A stretch of 5,622 bases of DNA from Rhodoferax sp. (GTDB lineage Bacteria > Pseudomonadota > Gammaproteobacteria > Burkholderiales > Burkholderiaceae_C). The stretch is taken from contig JADGRK010000183.1 of the NCBI GenBank assembly GCA_017880985.1, positions 1 to 5,622 of the forward strand. Direction: 5' to 3'. Of the stretch, positions 1-5,104 are shown one piece after another (position 1 is the stretch's first letter; each line of letters starts with the position of its first letter). The notes beneath the pieces were generated by a model. The model made no database searches and was not told the DNA's origin. It saw only the letters and a list, made by a program, of their open reading frames with translations. The translations under genes and the position numbers were made by a program.

Positions 1-114
1 CAGCGTCGGCGACTCCAGATCGACCCAGATCGGCTGGAATTTGGCCAGCTCTTCCAATGAATCGATCTCTTCCTGAAAGAGCCGACCGTTGGCGAGCGTG
101 AAGATGTTGAGCAT
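1..114 (-). CDS. corA: CorA-family magnesium/cobalt transporter, N-terminal fragment
   Basis: This is the first 38 codons of a gene that leaves the window at its left edge. The protein begins MLNIFTLANGRLFQEEIDSL and continues to a PIWVDLESPT stretch. I recognise this as the start of the CorA proteins of Comamonadaceae; the I-W-V-D-L segment is typical of the first beta strand of the CorA cytoplasmic domain. CorA is a homopentameric inner-membrane channel for Mg2+, Co2+ and Ni2+. Its two membrane helices and GMN motif lie at the C-terminus, outside the window, so they cannot be checked. The start is well fixed: an in-frame TAA lies two codons upstream (118-120), and a GGGAG sits at 121-125, six bases before the ATG. 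The gene is transcribed away from phnA. The identification is by recall of family sequences and covers only the N-terminus. Confidence 0.75.
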   Translation of the reverse strand, partial: MLNIFTLANGRLFQEEIDSLEELAKFQPIWVDLESPTL

Positions 115-414
115 GGCTTACTCCCGTGTAATGGATTGCATCTGGCAGAGTTTGCGGGTCATGGCTTGCAACCCCGATGCATTATTGGAGTTGAAAGCTA
201 CCAACCAGGGTAGGGTTCCAAGGAGTTTTTTTTCGGGAGTTATTGAAGCGAAATTATCGCATTGGAAGGGCACTGCGGGCTGGCCACAGCTGTCAAAAGT
301 GCCGGATTTTCTGTCTGCAAGGATTTTCATATACTTGACGCGTTAATCTCCGCCCAGACCTGCACCGTTTGCAGTTGTGATCCGCGGAGCATTTTTCGGT
401 ACAAATCACTTGCC
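115..414. other. 300-bp intergenic region between divergent corA and phnA
   Basis: No credible gene is visible here; the short open frames have no family resemblance and no ribosome binding site. The region should contain the promoters of both divergent genes, but I cannot place either with confidence. Visible items are a run of eight T at 226-233 with no adjacent strong stem, a CTACC/GGTAG inverted pair (198-202 and 209-213), and a perfect CTGCA-N5-TGCAG dyad (360-374) about 40 bases before phnA. TACAAA (400-405) preceded by TTGTGA (375-380, 19-base spacer) is a weak candidate promoter for phnA and would give a very short leader. Confidence 0.5.
121..125 (-). promoter_or_regulatory. Ribosome binding site of corA
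   Basis: On the minus strand GGGAG precedes the corA ATG with a 6-base spacer (TAAGCC). Together with the in-frame stop at 118-120 it fixes the start codon at 114. Confidence 0.7.
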
Positions 415-765
415 ATGTCAAACCTGCCCGCTTGCCCCCAATGCGCTTCTGAAAACACTTACCCGGATGTTGGCAACTACGTCTGCCCCGACTGTGGATA
501 TGAGTGGCCCGTGACAGCAGCCAGTGACGGCAGCGACGCCAATGAAGGCGGCAGCGCTGTCATTAAAGACGCCAACGGCAACCCGCTGGCCGATGGCGAC
601 TCGGTCATTCTGATCAAGGATTTGAAAGTGAAAGGTTCATCCACCATCCTCAAGAAAGGCACCAAAGTCAAAAGCATCAAGTTAGCCGATGGCGATCACG
701 AAGTTGACTGTCGCATGGACGCCGGCAGCTTTATGCTCAAAGCCTGTTTCTTGAAAAAGGCTTGA
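415..765 (+). CDS. phnA: PhnA/YjdM-family zinc-ribbon protein
   Basis: The 116-residue protein matches E. coli YjdM (formerly PhnA, 111 aa) along its whole length. The N-terminal zinc ribbon has C7-P-Q-C10 and C24-P-D-C27. An acidic, Ser/Ala-rich linker follows (about 33-48). The PhnA domain then carries VIKDANGNPLADGDSV (49-64), LIKDLKVKGSS (66-76) and a Lys-rich C-terminal end. The name comes from the phn region of E. coli, but the protein is not needed for phosphonate breakdown there and its biochemical role is unsettled; it is presumably cytosolic. The frame stays open upstream to an ATG at 262, but the family homology begins exactly at the ATG at 415, so I use that start. No Shine-Dalgarno lies close to it; the nearest GGAG (386-389) is 25 bases away. 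The end of the gene can form a bulged TCAAaGCC/GGCTTGA stem (737-765), without a T-run. The next gene starts 72 bp downstream, and co-transcription is possible but not shown. Confidence 0.9.
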   Translation: MSNLPACPQCASENTYPDVGNYVCPDCGYEWPVTAASDGSDANEGGSAVIKDANGNPLADGDSVILIKDLKVKGSSTILKKGTKVKSIKLADGDHEVDCRMDAGSFMLKACFLKKA

Positions 766-837
766 GTCATTGGCAGCCTGAATATTTTGAAAGCAGGTTC
801 CGAGTCGAGGTGTCAAACCTGATCTCCCGGACAGACC

Positions 838-1689
838 ATGAAAAATAAATCCAGATTCTGGGCGGATCTTTCGACGCAAGATTTTGCTCAACTGATCGTG
901 ACCGGCCAGGCGGCGCAAACCATTGCCGTGCTACCGGTAGCCGCCACCGAACAGCATGGACCGCACCTGCCGCTGAGTGTGGACACGGTGCTGGTGGAGG
1001 GTGTCATCGCTGCCGCACTGGCCCATTTGGCGCCAGAATTGAAGGTGCTGTTCTTGCCGACACAAGCGGTCGGATTGAGCCCTGAGCATGCGCGCTTTCC
1101 CGGTACATTGACACTGAAGAACGAAACGATTATTGGTTTGTGGACTGACATTGGCGAATCGGTTGCGGCGGCGGGCATCAAAAAGCTGTTGCTTTTCAAC
1201 TCGCACGGCGGCCAGGTCAGCGTGATGGACCTGGTGGCTCGCGATCTGCGTGCACGTCTTGACCTGCTGGTGTACAGCGTGAGCTGGTTCAACCTGCCGC
1301 TGCTGGACGCGCGCGGTCACGATGTCAATGAACTGTTTGGCGCCGACGAACATCGTTTCGGCGTCCACGCCGGTGACATCGAAACCTCCATGATGCTGGC
1401 GCTCGATCCGGCCCATGTGGACATGGTTCGGGCGCAAGATTTTGCTTCAACCGCACAAGACCGGGCGCAAAAATTTGAGATTCTGGGCAATGGCAAAAGT
1501 GCCAAGCTCGGCTGGCAAATGCAGGACTACAACCCGGCTGGTGCGGTCGGCAACGCGGCAGCCGCAACGCCGGACAAGGGGCGCGCGCTGGTGGATGCGG
1601 CGGGGCGTAGCCTGGCCAGATTGCTGACCGAGTTTGACCAGTTGCCCTTGAGCACGCTGATGCTGCAGTCGGCCGCAGTGGTGCGCTGA
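838..1689 (+). CDS. Creatininase-family metal-dependent amidohydrolase
   Basis: This 283-residue cytosolic enzyme belongs to the creatininase superfamily, which includes creatininase, the archaeal FAPy deformylase ArfB and the mycofactocin peptidase MftE. These are two-metal (Zn/Mn/Fe) amide hydrolases. Motifs seen in order: T37-E-Q-H-G-P-H-L-P45 with D49 in SVDT; G79-L-S-P-E-H-A-R-F-P-G-T90, the conserved substrate loop; N121-S-H-G-G-Q126; and H177-A-G-D-I-E-T-S184. By comparison with the family, E38, H40, D49, H123 and E182 are the likely metal ligands, so the site looks intact. The HGG form rather than creatininase's HYE argues against true creatininase activity; the substrate is unknown. 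The ATG at 838 has only a poor GGACA (829-833) as ribosome binding site. The transporter gene follows 9 bp later, suggesting one operon in which hydrolase and permease may handle related compounds (inference). Confidence 0.88.
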   Translation: MKNKSRFWADLSTQDFAQLIVTGQAAQTIAVLPVAATEQHGPHLPLSVDTVLVEGVIAAALAHLAPELKVLFLPTQAVGLSPEHARFPGTLTLKNETIIGLWTDIGESVAAAGIKKLLLFNSHGGQVSVMDLVARDLRARLDLLVYSVSWFNLPLLDARGHDVNELFGADEHRFGVHAGDIETSMMLALDPAHVDMVRAQDFASTAQDRAQKFEILGNGKSAKLGWQMQDYNPAGAVGNAAAATPDKGRALVDAAGRSLARLLTEFDQLPLSTLMLQSAAVVR

Positions 1690-1698
1690 TTCCGCTCG

Positions 1699-2595
1699 AT
1701 GATCGCAACCTACGACTTGTTCGCCCTGGGCGCGGCCGCCTGCTGGGCGGTCGGCAGTGTCATGTCAGTCACCCCGTCGCGCCATTTGGGAGCCTTTGCC
1801 TTCACCCGCTGGCGCATGTTGATGGTGGCTCTGATGCTGTGGGCGGTGGTGGTCGTGAGTGGAAGCTGGCGCACCTTTTCACCCAGCGCCTGGGGTGTCA
1901 TGGCGGCAAGCGGCTTGATTGGTATCTTTGTTGGCGACACCGCATTGTTTGCCGCCATGAACCGCCTGGGGCCACGGCGCGCCGGGGTGCTGTTTGCCAC
2001 CCACGCGGTATTCAGTGCTTTTCTCGGGTTTGGATTGCTGGGGGAGCGCATGACCGGGCAAGCGCTGTTGGGCGGCGTTTTAACCCTGACCGGTGTAATG
2101 GCTGCCATTCTGCTCGGGCGGCACAAAGAAGAAACGCACGACTGGGAGGCGGATCGCGGCCATGTTGGTGCGGGGGTGGCGCTGGGCCTGCTGGCCGCCT
2201 TGTGTCAGGCGCTGGGTTCCCTGATTGCCAAACCGATGATGAGCACCCAGGTGGATCCGATCATGGCCTCCGCGGTTCGAGTGACGGTGGCCACCTGTGC
2301 CCATTTTGTGTTGTTGGCTGGCGGGTTTAGAGCCGCGCGCGCGCAGCAGGAACCGACGCTTCGAGTATTGGTGCAAACCGGGCTCAATGGCTTCATTGCC
2401 ATGGGCGTCGGCATGACACTGGTGTTGCTGGCATTGGAAAAAGGCGACATCGGCATGGTGGCGATTTTGTCCTCGGTATCGCCCATTTTGGTGTTGCCCC
2501 TGCTCTGGTTTCAGCTTGGTAGAGCGCCTGCGCCCGTAGCCTGGCTGGGGGCGATGCTTACGGTGGTGGGCACCGCGTTGATATTGTGGCGTTGA
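1699..2595 (+). CDS. EamA/DMT-superfamily membrane transporter
   Basis: This 298-residue inner-membrane protein has the two-repeat, ten-helix layout of the drug/metabolite transporter superfamily (EamA, formerly DUF6). The first EamA half covers about residues 5-139. It has hydrophobic segments near 5-24, 38-54, 64-88, 94-114 and 121-139, and the usual LLGER at the end of helix 4 (113-117). A charged cytoplasmic linker rich in His, Glu and Asp (141-154) leads to the second half (156-297), with segments near 156-178, 188-209, 226-246, 251-271 and 279-297. Relatives export amino acids, metabolites or drugs, but the substrate cannot be predicted. The ATG lies 9 bp after the stop of the creatininase-like gene and has no clear Shine-Dalgarno of its own, so translational coupling is likely. 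The stop codon is 2 bp from the stop of the convergent phosphatase gene. Confidence 0.88.
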   Translation: MIATYDLFALGAAACWAVGSVMSVTPSRHLGAFAFTRWRMLMVALMLWAVVVVSGSWRTFSPSAWGVMAASGLIGIFVGDTALFAAMNRLGPRRAGVLFATHAVFSAFLGFGLLGERMTGQALLGGVLTLTGVMAAILLGRHKEETHDWEADRGHVGAGVALGLLAALCQALGSLIAKPMMSTQVDPIMASAVRVTVATCAHFVLLAGGFRAARAQQEPTLRVLVQTGLNGFIAMGVGMTLVLLALEKGDIGMVAILSSVSPILVLPLLWFQLGRAPAPVAWLGAMLTVVGTALILWR

Positions 2596-2597
2596 GC

Positions 2598-3275
2598 TCA
2601 GGCGAAGGTGATCCAGCTCTCATGGGTCGGGTGATCCAGATGGGGCAGGGTGTTGTAGGTCAGTAGCGTGTGGCGTTTCGGGTTGAAGGCGAACTCGGTG
2701 ATGGCGCTGTTGCGGATGCGCAGGTTGAGCTCAATCGTGGTCTCGGGTGAAGTGCCCAGCACATGACCCACCGCAGTGGCAATCGGCCCGCCGCTGGAGA
2801 CCAGAAGCACATTGCCATCGCAGTGCTTGCGGATGTGGTCCAGTGCGCTGATCACGCCGCGCTGGAACTCGCGGTAGCTGGGCATGCCTCGCGGGCTGAC
2901 GACGCCATTCATCCACTGCGTCAAACCGTCGCGCAGCAGCCGAAAGTGATGGCGATAGAGTTCAGGTGTGTCGGGCTTTGCCAGTTGGTGCGGGTATACC
3001 GTGGCGATCAGCGCTGCACTGTCAAACTCATTGAGTCCCGGCCATAACAGTGGTGCCCCCATGCCTGTCGCTGCGTTCATGCCCTCGGCAATGCCGGCCC
3101 AGGTCTGCGCGTGGCGGCGCAGCGTGCCCGTCATGACGGCATCAAATGCCAGCCCCTTGTCGCGCCAATAGGCGCCGAGCCGCACGCTTTGCTGTTGTCC
3201 GAGCGCGCTAAGTTGATCGTAGTCTTCAGCGCCAAACGAGACCTGGCCGTGGCGCACAAGATAAAGCTTTCCCAT
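2598..3275 (-). CDS. Histidine phosphatase (phosphoglycerate-mutase-like) family protein
   Basis: This 225-residue cytosolic protein belongs to the histidine phosphatase superfamily, whose members transfer phosphate through a phospho-His. It opens with MGKLYLVRHGQ, which contains the R8-H9-G10 signature and nucleophile H9. T49-G-T-L-R-R-H-A-Q-T58 supplies the second conserved Arg (R53 or R54), and N82-E83-F84-D85 supplies the expected acidic residue. The fourth pocket motif, normally V-x-H-G-G, reads V159-S-S-G-G-P-I165, so S161 replaces the second catalytic His. The substrate is unknown; phosphoglycerate mutase activity is not implied. The ATG at 3275 follows a poor AGG only two bases away, yet the family N-terminus starts right there, so the start is probably right. 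It converges on the transporter gene and lies divergent from the tRNA-Leu/tig block. The upstream region carries an 18-bp dyad (3309-3326) that could be an operator. Confidence 0.88.
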   Translation of the reverse strand: MGKLYLVRHGQVSFGAEDYDQLSALGQQQSVRLGAYWRDKGLAFDAVMTGTLRRHAQTWAGIAEGMNAATGMGAPLLWPGLNEFDSAALIATVYPHQLAKPDTPELYRHHFRLLRDGLTQWMNGVVSPRGMPSYREFQRGVISALDHIRKHCDGNVLLVSSGGPIATAVGHVLGTSPETTIELNLRIRNSAITEFAFNPKRHTLLTYNTLPHLDHPTHESWITFA

Positions 3276-3301
3276 CGCCTGAATTTATGACAAATAGTGC
3301 T

Positions 3302-3360
3302 CCAGCCATTGTCACGATTGCGACAACAGCTATTAAAATAATAGCTTATTTTGCGGCTGG
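3302..3360. repeat. Nested inverted repeats upstream of the phosphatase gene
   Basis: Three dyads lie together. The core is a perfect AGCTATTA-AAA-TAATAGCT palindrome (3328-3346, 8-bp arms, 3-base loop). Beside it is TTGTCACGATTGCGACAA (3309-3326), an 18-bp imperfect palindrome with 7 of 9 pairs and outer arms TTGTC/GACAA. Both are enclosed by CCAGCC (3302-3307) and GGCTGG (3355-3360). The AT-rich stem followed by TTATTTT on the plus strand resembles a weak terminator, but no plus-strand gene precedes it. It may instead be a dispersed intergenic repeat, an operator for the phosphatase gene or a promoter region. On the plus strand TTGTCA (3309-3314) with TATTAA (3331-3336, 16-base spacer) is a possible but weak promoter. 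Confidence 0.6.
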
Positions 3361-3464
3361 GAATGAACACGGGACCGGCGCGACCGGCCATGGGTGTGGT
3401 GTGGCTATGGGTCAAGCGGGCGGGCGGCGCAGCAGGTTAAAATGACACTTTGACCGATTTCAAC

Positions 3465-3500
3465 GGGGGTGGTCTTTGCGGCCGCCCCCTTTGTTTTTTT
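3465..3500 (+). terminator. Terminator-like hairpin abutting the tRNA-Leu gene
   Basis: GGGGGTGG (3465-3472) pairs with CCGCCCCC (3482-3489), giving eight pairs including one T-G wobble, around a 9-base loop. TTTGTTTTTTT (3490-3500) follows, which is a textbook intrinsic-terminator shape on the plus strand. On the minus strand no T-run follows, so it would act only rightward. No plus-strand protein gene lies upstream before 3276, so it either ends a short unannotated transcript from the 3276-3464 spacer or acts as an attenuator in the leader of the tRNA transcript. The last T is directly followed by the first base of the mature tRNA. Confidence 0.65.
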
Positions 3501-3587
3501 GCGCGGGTGGCGAAATTGGTAGACGCACCAGGTTTAGGTCCTGACGCTGGAAACAGTGTGGGGGTTCGAGTCCCCCCTCGCGCACCA
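3501..3587 (+). tRNA. tRNA-Leu (anticodon UAG)
   Basis: An 87-nt class II tRNA gene with all arms visible. The acceptor GCGCGGG (3501-3507) pairs with CTCGCGC (3577-3583). The D stem is GCG/CGC (3510-3512, 3524-3526). The anticodon stem is CCAGG/CCTGA (3528-3532, 3540-3544) with loop TTTAGGT and anticodon TAG at 3535-3537. The long variable arm CGCTG-GAAA-CAGTG (3545-3558) is characteristic of leucine and serine tRNAs. The T arm is GGGGG/CCCCC around TTCGAGT (3560-3576). The 3' ACCA is encoded. It reads CUA and, through wobble, other CUN leucine codons. One oddity is a C-A mismatch at the top of the anticodon stem (3528 with 3544). No terminator separates it from tig 76 bp downstream, so read-through into tig is possible. 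Confidence 0.97.
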
Positions 3588-3599
3588 TTAGTGAGAATT

Positions 3600-3640
3600 T
3601 GCGGGACAGTCCGCAGTCGCGCAGCGACAAGCTCTGTCCA
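3600..3640 (+). repeat. GGGACAG-CCGCAG leader element, copy A (upstream of tig)
   Basis: The copy reads TGCGGGACAGTCCGCAGTCG (3600-3619), and CTGTCC (3634-3639) pairs with GGACAG (3604-3609). Inside lies a perfect GTCGC-GCA-GCGAC hairpin (3616-3628). A competing small stem TGCGG/CCGCA (3600-3604 and 3611-3615) shares bases with the outer one, so two folds exclude each other. The element ends 11 bases before the tig Shine-Dalgarno. Confidence 0.65.
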
Positions 3641-3651
3641 AATTGTTTAAT

Positions 3652-3656
3652 AGGAG
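3652..3656 (+). promoter_or_regulatory. Ribosome binding site of tig
   Basis: AGGAG is followed by a 7-base spacer and the ATG at 3664. It decides the start: the frame is also open from a TTG at 3643, but that would place the ribosome binding site inside the coding region. Confidence 0.85.
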
Positions 3657-3663
3657 ATTGATT

Positions 3664-4974
3664 ATGGCCGTTACCGTTGAAACCCTGGAAAAGCTGGAAC
3701 GAAAGATGACACTGACCTTGCCGGTCGGCATCGTTCAGTCTGAAGTTGAATCACGTCTGAAAAAGCTTGCCCGAACCGTCAAGATGGATGGTTTCCGTCC
3801 CGGCAAGGTGCCCATGAATGTGGTCTCGCAGCGCTACGGTTACTCGGTTCATTATGAAGTCATGAATGACAAGGTCGGTGAAGCTTTTGCCAATGCTGCC
3901 AATGACGCCAAGCTGCGCGTCGCTGGCCAGCCCCGCATTACCGAGTCGGAAAGTTCTCCTGAAGGCCAAATGGCTTTTGATGCGGTATTTGAGGTTTATC
4001 CGGAAGTCAAAATCGCTGATCTGAGTACTGCCGAAGTTGAAAAGATCAGCACTGAAGTCACCGACAGCGCCATTGACAAAACGCTTGACATTTTGCGCAA
4101 ACAGCGCCGCACCTTTGCTCAGCGTGCACAGGACGCCGCAGCGCAAGACGGGGACCGTGTCACAGTAGATTTTGAAGGCAAAATTGATGGTGAAGTTTTT
4201 ACGGGTGGCAAAGCGGAGGATTTTCAGTTCATCGTTGGTGATGGCCAGATGCTCAAGGAGTTTGAAACCGCTACCGTGGGTATGAAGTCCGGTGAAAGCA
4301 AGACCTTCCAACTGGCGTTCCCGGCCGATTACCACGGCAAAGACGTTGCCGGTAAAACTGCTGATTTCATGGTCACGCTGAAAAAGATCGAGGCGGCCCA
4401 TTTGCCTGAGGTCAACGAAGCGCTGGCCAAGTCACTCGGCATTGCTGATGCCACCGTGGAAGGACTGCGCGCGGACATCAGGAAGAATCTGGAGCGTGAA
4501 GTCAAGTTCCGCCTGTTGGCCCGCAACAAGGCCGCTGTCATGGATGCGCTGGTTGCCAAGGCCGAGTTGGAGCTGCCCAACGCCAGTGTGCAGGCCGAAG
4601 TCAACCGACTGATGGAAGGTGCCCGCGCTGACCTGAAGAAGCGCGGCATCAAGGATGCTGACAAAGCGCCGCTGCCTGACGACATCTTCCGCCCGCAAGC
4701 CGAACGCCGGGTTCGACTTGGCCTGGTGGTGGCTGAGCTGGTTCGCGCCAACGATCTGCAGGCCAAAACGGAGCAGATCAAGGCGCATGTTGAAGACCTG
4801 GCGGCCAGCTATGAGAAGCCGACCGAGGTCCTGCGCTGGTATTACAGTGACAACAATCGTCTGGCCGAGGTGGAAGCGATTGTGATTGAAAACAATGTGA
4901 CAGAATTTGTAATGGCTCGTGCCAAGATCAGCGAAAAGAGCCTGTCCTTTGATGAGTTGATGGCGCAAAACTGA
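3664..4974 (+). CDS. tig: Trigger factor (ribosome-associated chaperone and peptidyl-prolyl isomerase)
   Basis: This 436-residue protein has the usual length of bacterial trigger factor. It docks at the ribosomal exit tunnel through protein L23 and shelters nascent chains. The N-terminal ribosome-binding domain (about 1-130) carries the signature G43-F-R-P-G-K-V-P50. The FKBP-type isomerase domain (about 161-242) begins QDGDRVTVDFEG and contains the FTGG and FPADYHG segments. The alpha-helical C-terminal chaperone domain (about 243-436) includes the long charged helices and the S-F-D-E-L-M end typical of the family. The start at 3664 is set by AGGAG at 3652-3656 and by the MAVTVETLEKLERK beginning. 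It lies 76 bp after tRNA-Leu and 135 bp before clpP; tig-clpP order is conserved in many proteobacteria. No intrinsic terminator is visible after it. Both its leader and the spacer to clpP carry copies of the GGGACAG element. Confidence 0.97.
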   Translation: MAVTVETLEKLERKMTLTLPVGIVQSEVESRLKKLARTVKMDGFRPGKVPMNVVSQRYGYSVHYEVMNDKVGEAFANAANDAKLRVAGQPRITESESSPEGQMAFDAVFEVYPEVKIADLSTAEVEKISTEVTDSAIDKTLDILRKQRRTFAQRAQDAAAQDGDRVTVDFEGKIDGEVFTGGKAEDFQFIVGDGQMLKEFETATVGMKSGESKTFQLAFPADYHGKDVAGKTADFMVTLKKIEAAHLPEVNEALAKSLGIADATVEGLRADIRKNLEREVKFRLLARNKAAVMDALVAKAELELPNASVQAEVNRLMEGARADLKKRGIKDADKAPLPDDIFRPQAERRVRLGLVVAELVRANDLQAKTEQIKAHVEDLAASYEKPTEVLRWYYSDNNRLAEVEAIVIENNVTEFVMARAKISEKSLSFDELMAQN

Positions 4975-4985
4975 TTATTGAATCT

Positions 4986-5006
4986 TGCGGGACAGGCCGC
5001 AGCTAC
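4986..5006 (+). repeat. GGGACAG-CCGCAG element, copy B (after tig)
   Basis: The element TTGCGGGACAGGCCGCAGC (4985-5003) differs from copy A at one base over TTGCGGGACAG-n-CCGCAG, and continues into CTACG as in copy C. It can form TGCGG/CCGCA (4986-4990, 4997-5001). The CTGTCC partner arm is absent; instead short TTGAG/CTCAA and GAGCA/TGCTC pairs lie just downstream (5007-5032). Confidence 0.6.
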
Positions 5007-5048
5007 GAGCATTGAGACAACTTTGTGCTCAACTAAACTGAGGCTTTA

Positions 5049-5091
5049 TGGGACAGACCGCAGCTACGCACGGCGAGCCAGTTCTGTCCCC
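5049..5091 (+). repeat. GGGACAG-CCGCAG leader element, copy C (upstream of clpP)
   Basis: GGGACAG (5050-5056) and CTGTCCC (5084-5090) form a perfect 7-bp stem. Inside, GCTaCGC-ACG-GCGAGC (5063-5078) is a second stem with a bulged A. GGGACAGACCGCAGCTACG matches copy B at 18 of 19 bases. The layout, with an outer stem, an inner stem and then a Shine-Dalgarno 9 bases later, mirrors copy A although the inner-stem sequence differs. Confidence 0.65.
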
Positions 5092-5099
5092 AACTGATT

Positions 5100-5104
5100 A
5101 GGAG
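5100..5104 (+). promoter_or_regulatory. Ribosome binding site of clpP
   Basis: AGGAG lies five bases before the ATG at 5110 (spacer TAAAC) and fixes the clpP start. Confidence 0.8.

Noticed and set aside
198..233. Possible terminator formed by CTACC/GGTAG and a run of eight T
   Set aside because: The stem is only five pairs and is separated from the T-run by 12 bases; no plus-strand gene precedes it.
89..346. Plus-strand 85-codon open frame overlapping the corA start
   Set aside because: No recognisable family and no ribosome binding site; its first part is antisense to corA.
262..414. N-terminal extension of phnA from the ATG at 262
   Set aside because: The extra 51 residues have no family match and unnatural composition, while YjdM homologues start at the Met encoded at 415.
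794..821. CAGGTT/AACCTG inverted pair between phnA and the creatininase-like gene
   Set aside because: Six pairs around a 16-base loop with no T-run; too weak for a terminator and no other support.
888..1708. Long minus-strand open frames antisense to the creatininase-like gene
   Set aside because: Shadow frames of a GC-rich gene with no family resemblance and no ribosome binding sites.
2607..2639. Direct repeat GGTGATCCAG (2607-2616 and 2630-2639)
   Set aside because: Both copies lie within the phosphatase coding region and are explained by similar codons; two copies of ten bases are not enough to call an element.
3450..3650. Plus-strand open frame of 66 codons starting at TTG
   Set aside because: It runs across the tRNA-Leu gene; the translated ARVAKLVDAPGLG stretch is the usual false protein produced by leucine tRNA genes.
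3643..3663. Upstream TTG start for trigger factor
   Set aside because: It would put the AGGAG ribosome binding site inside the gene, and family members begin at MAVTVE.
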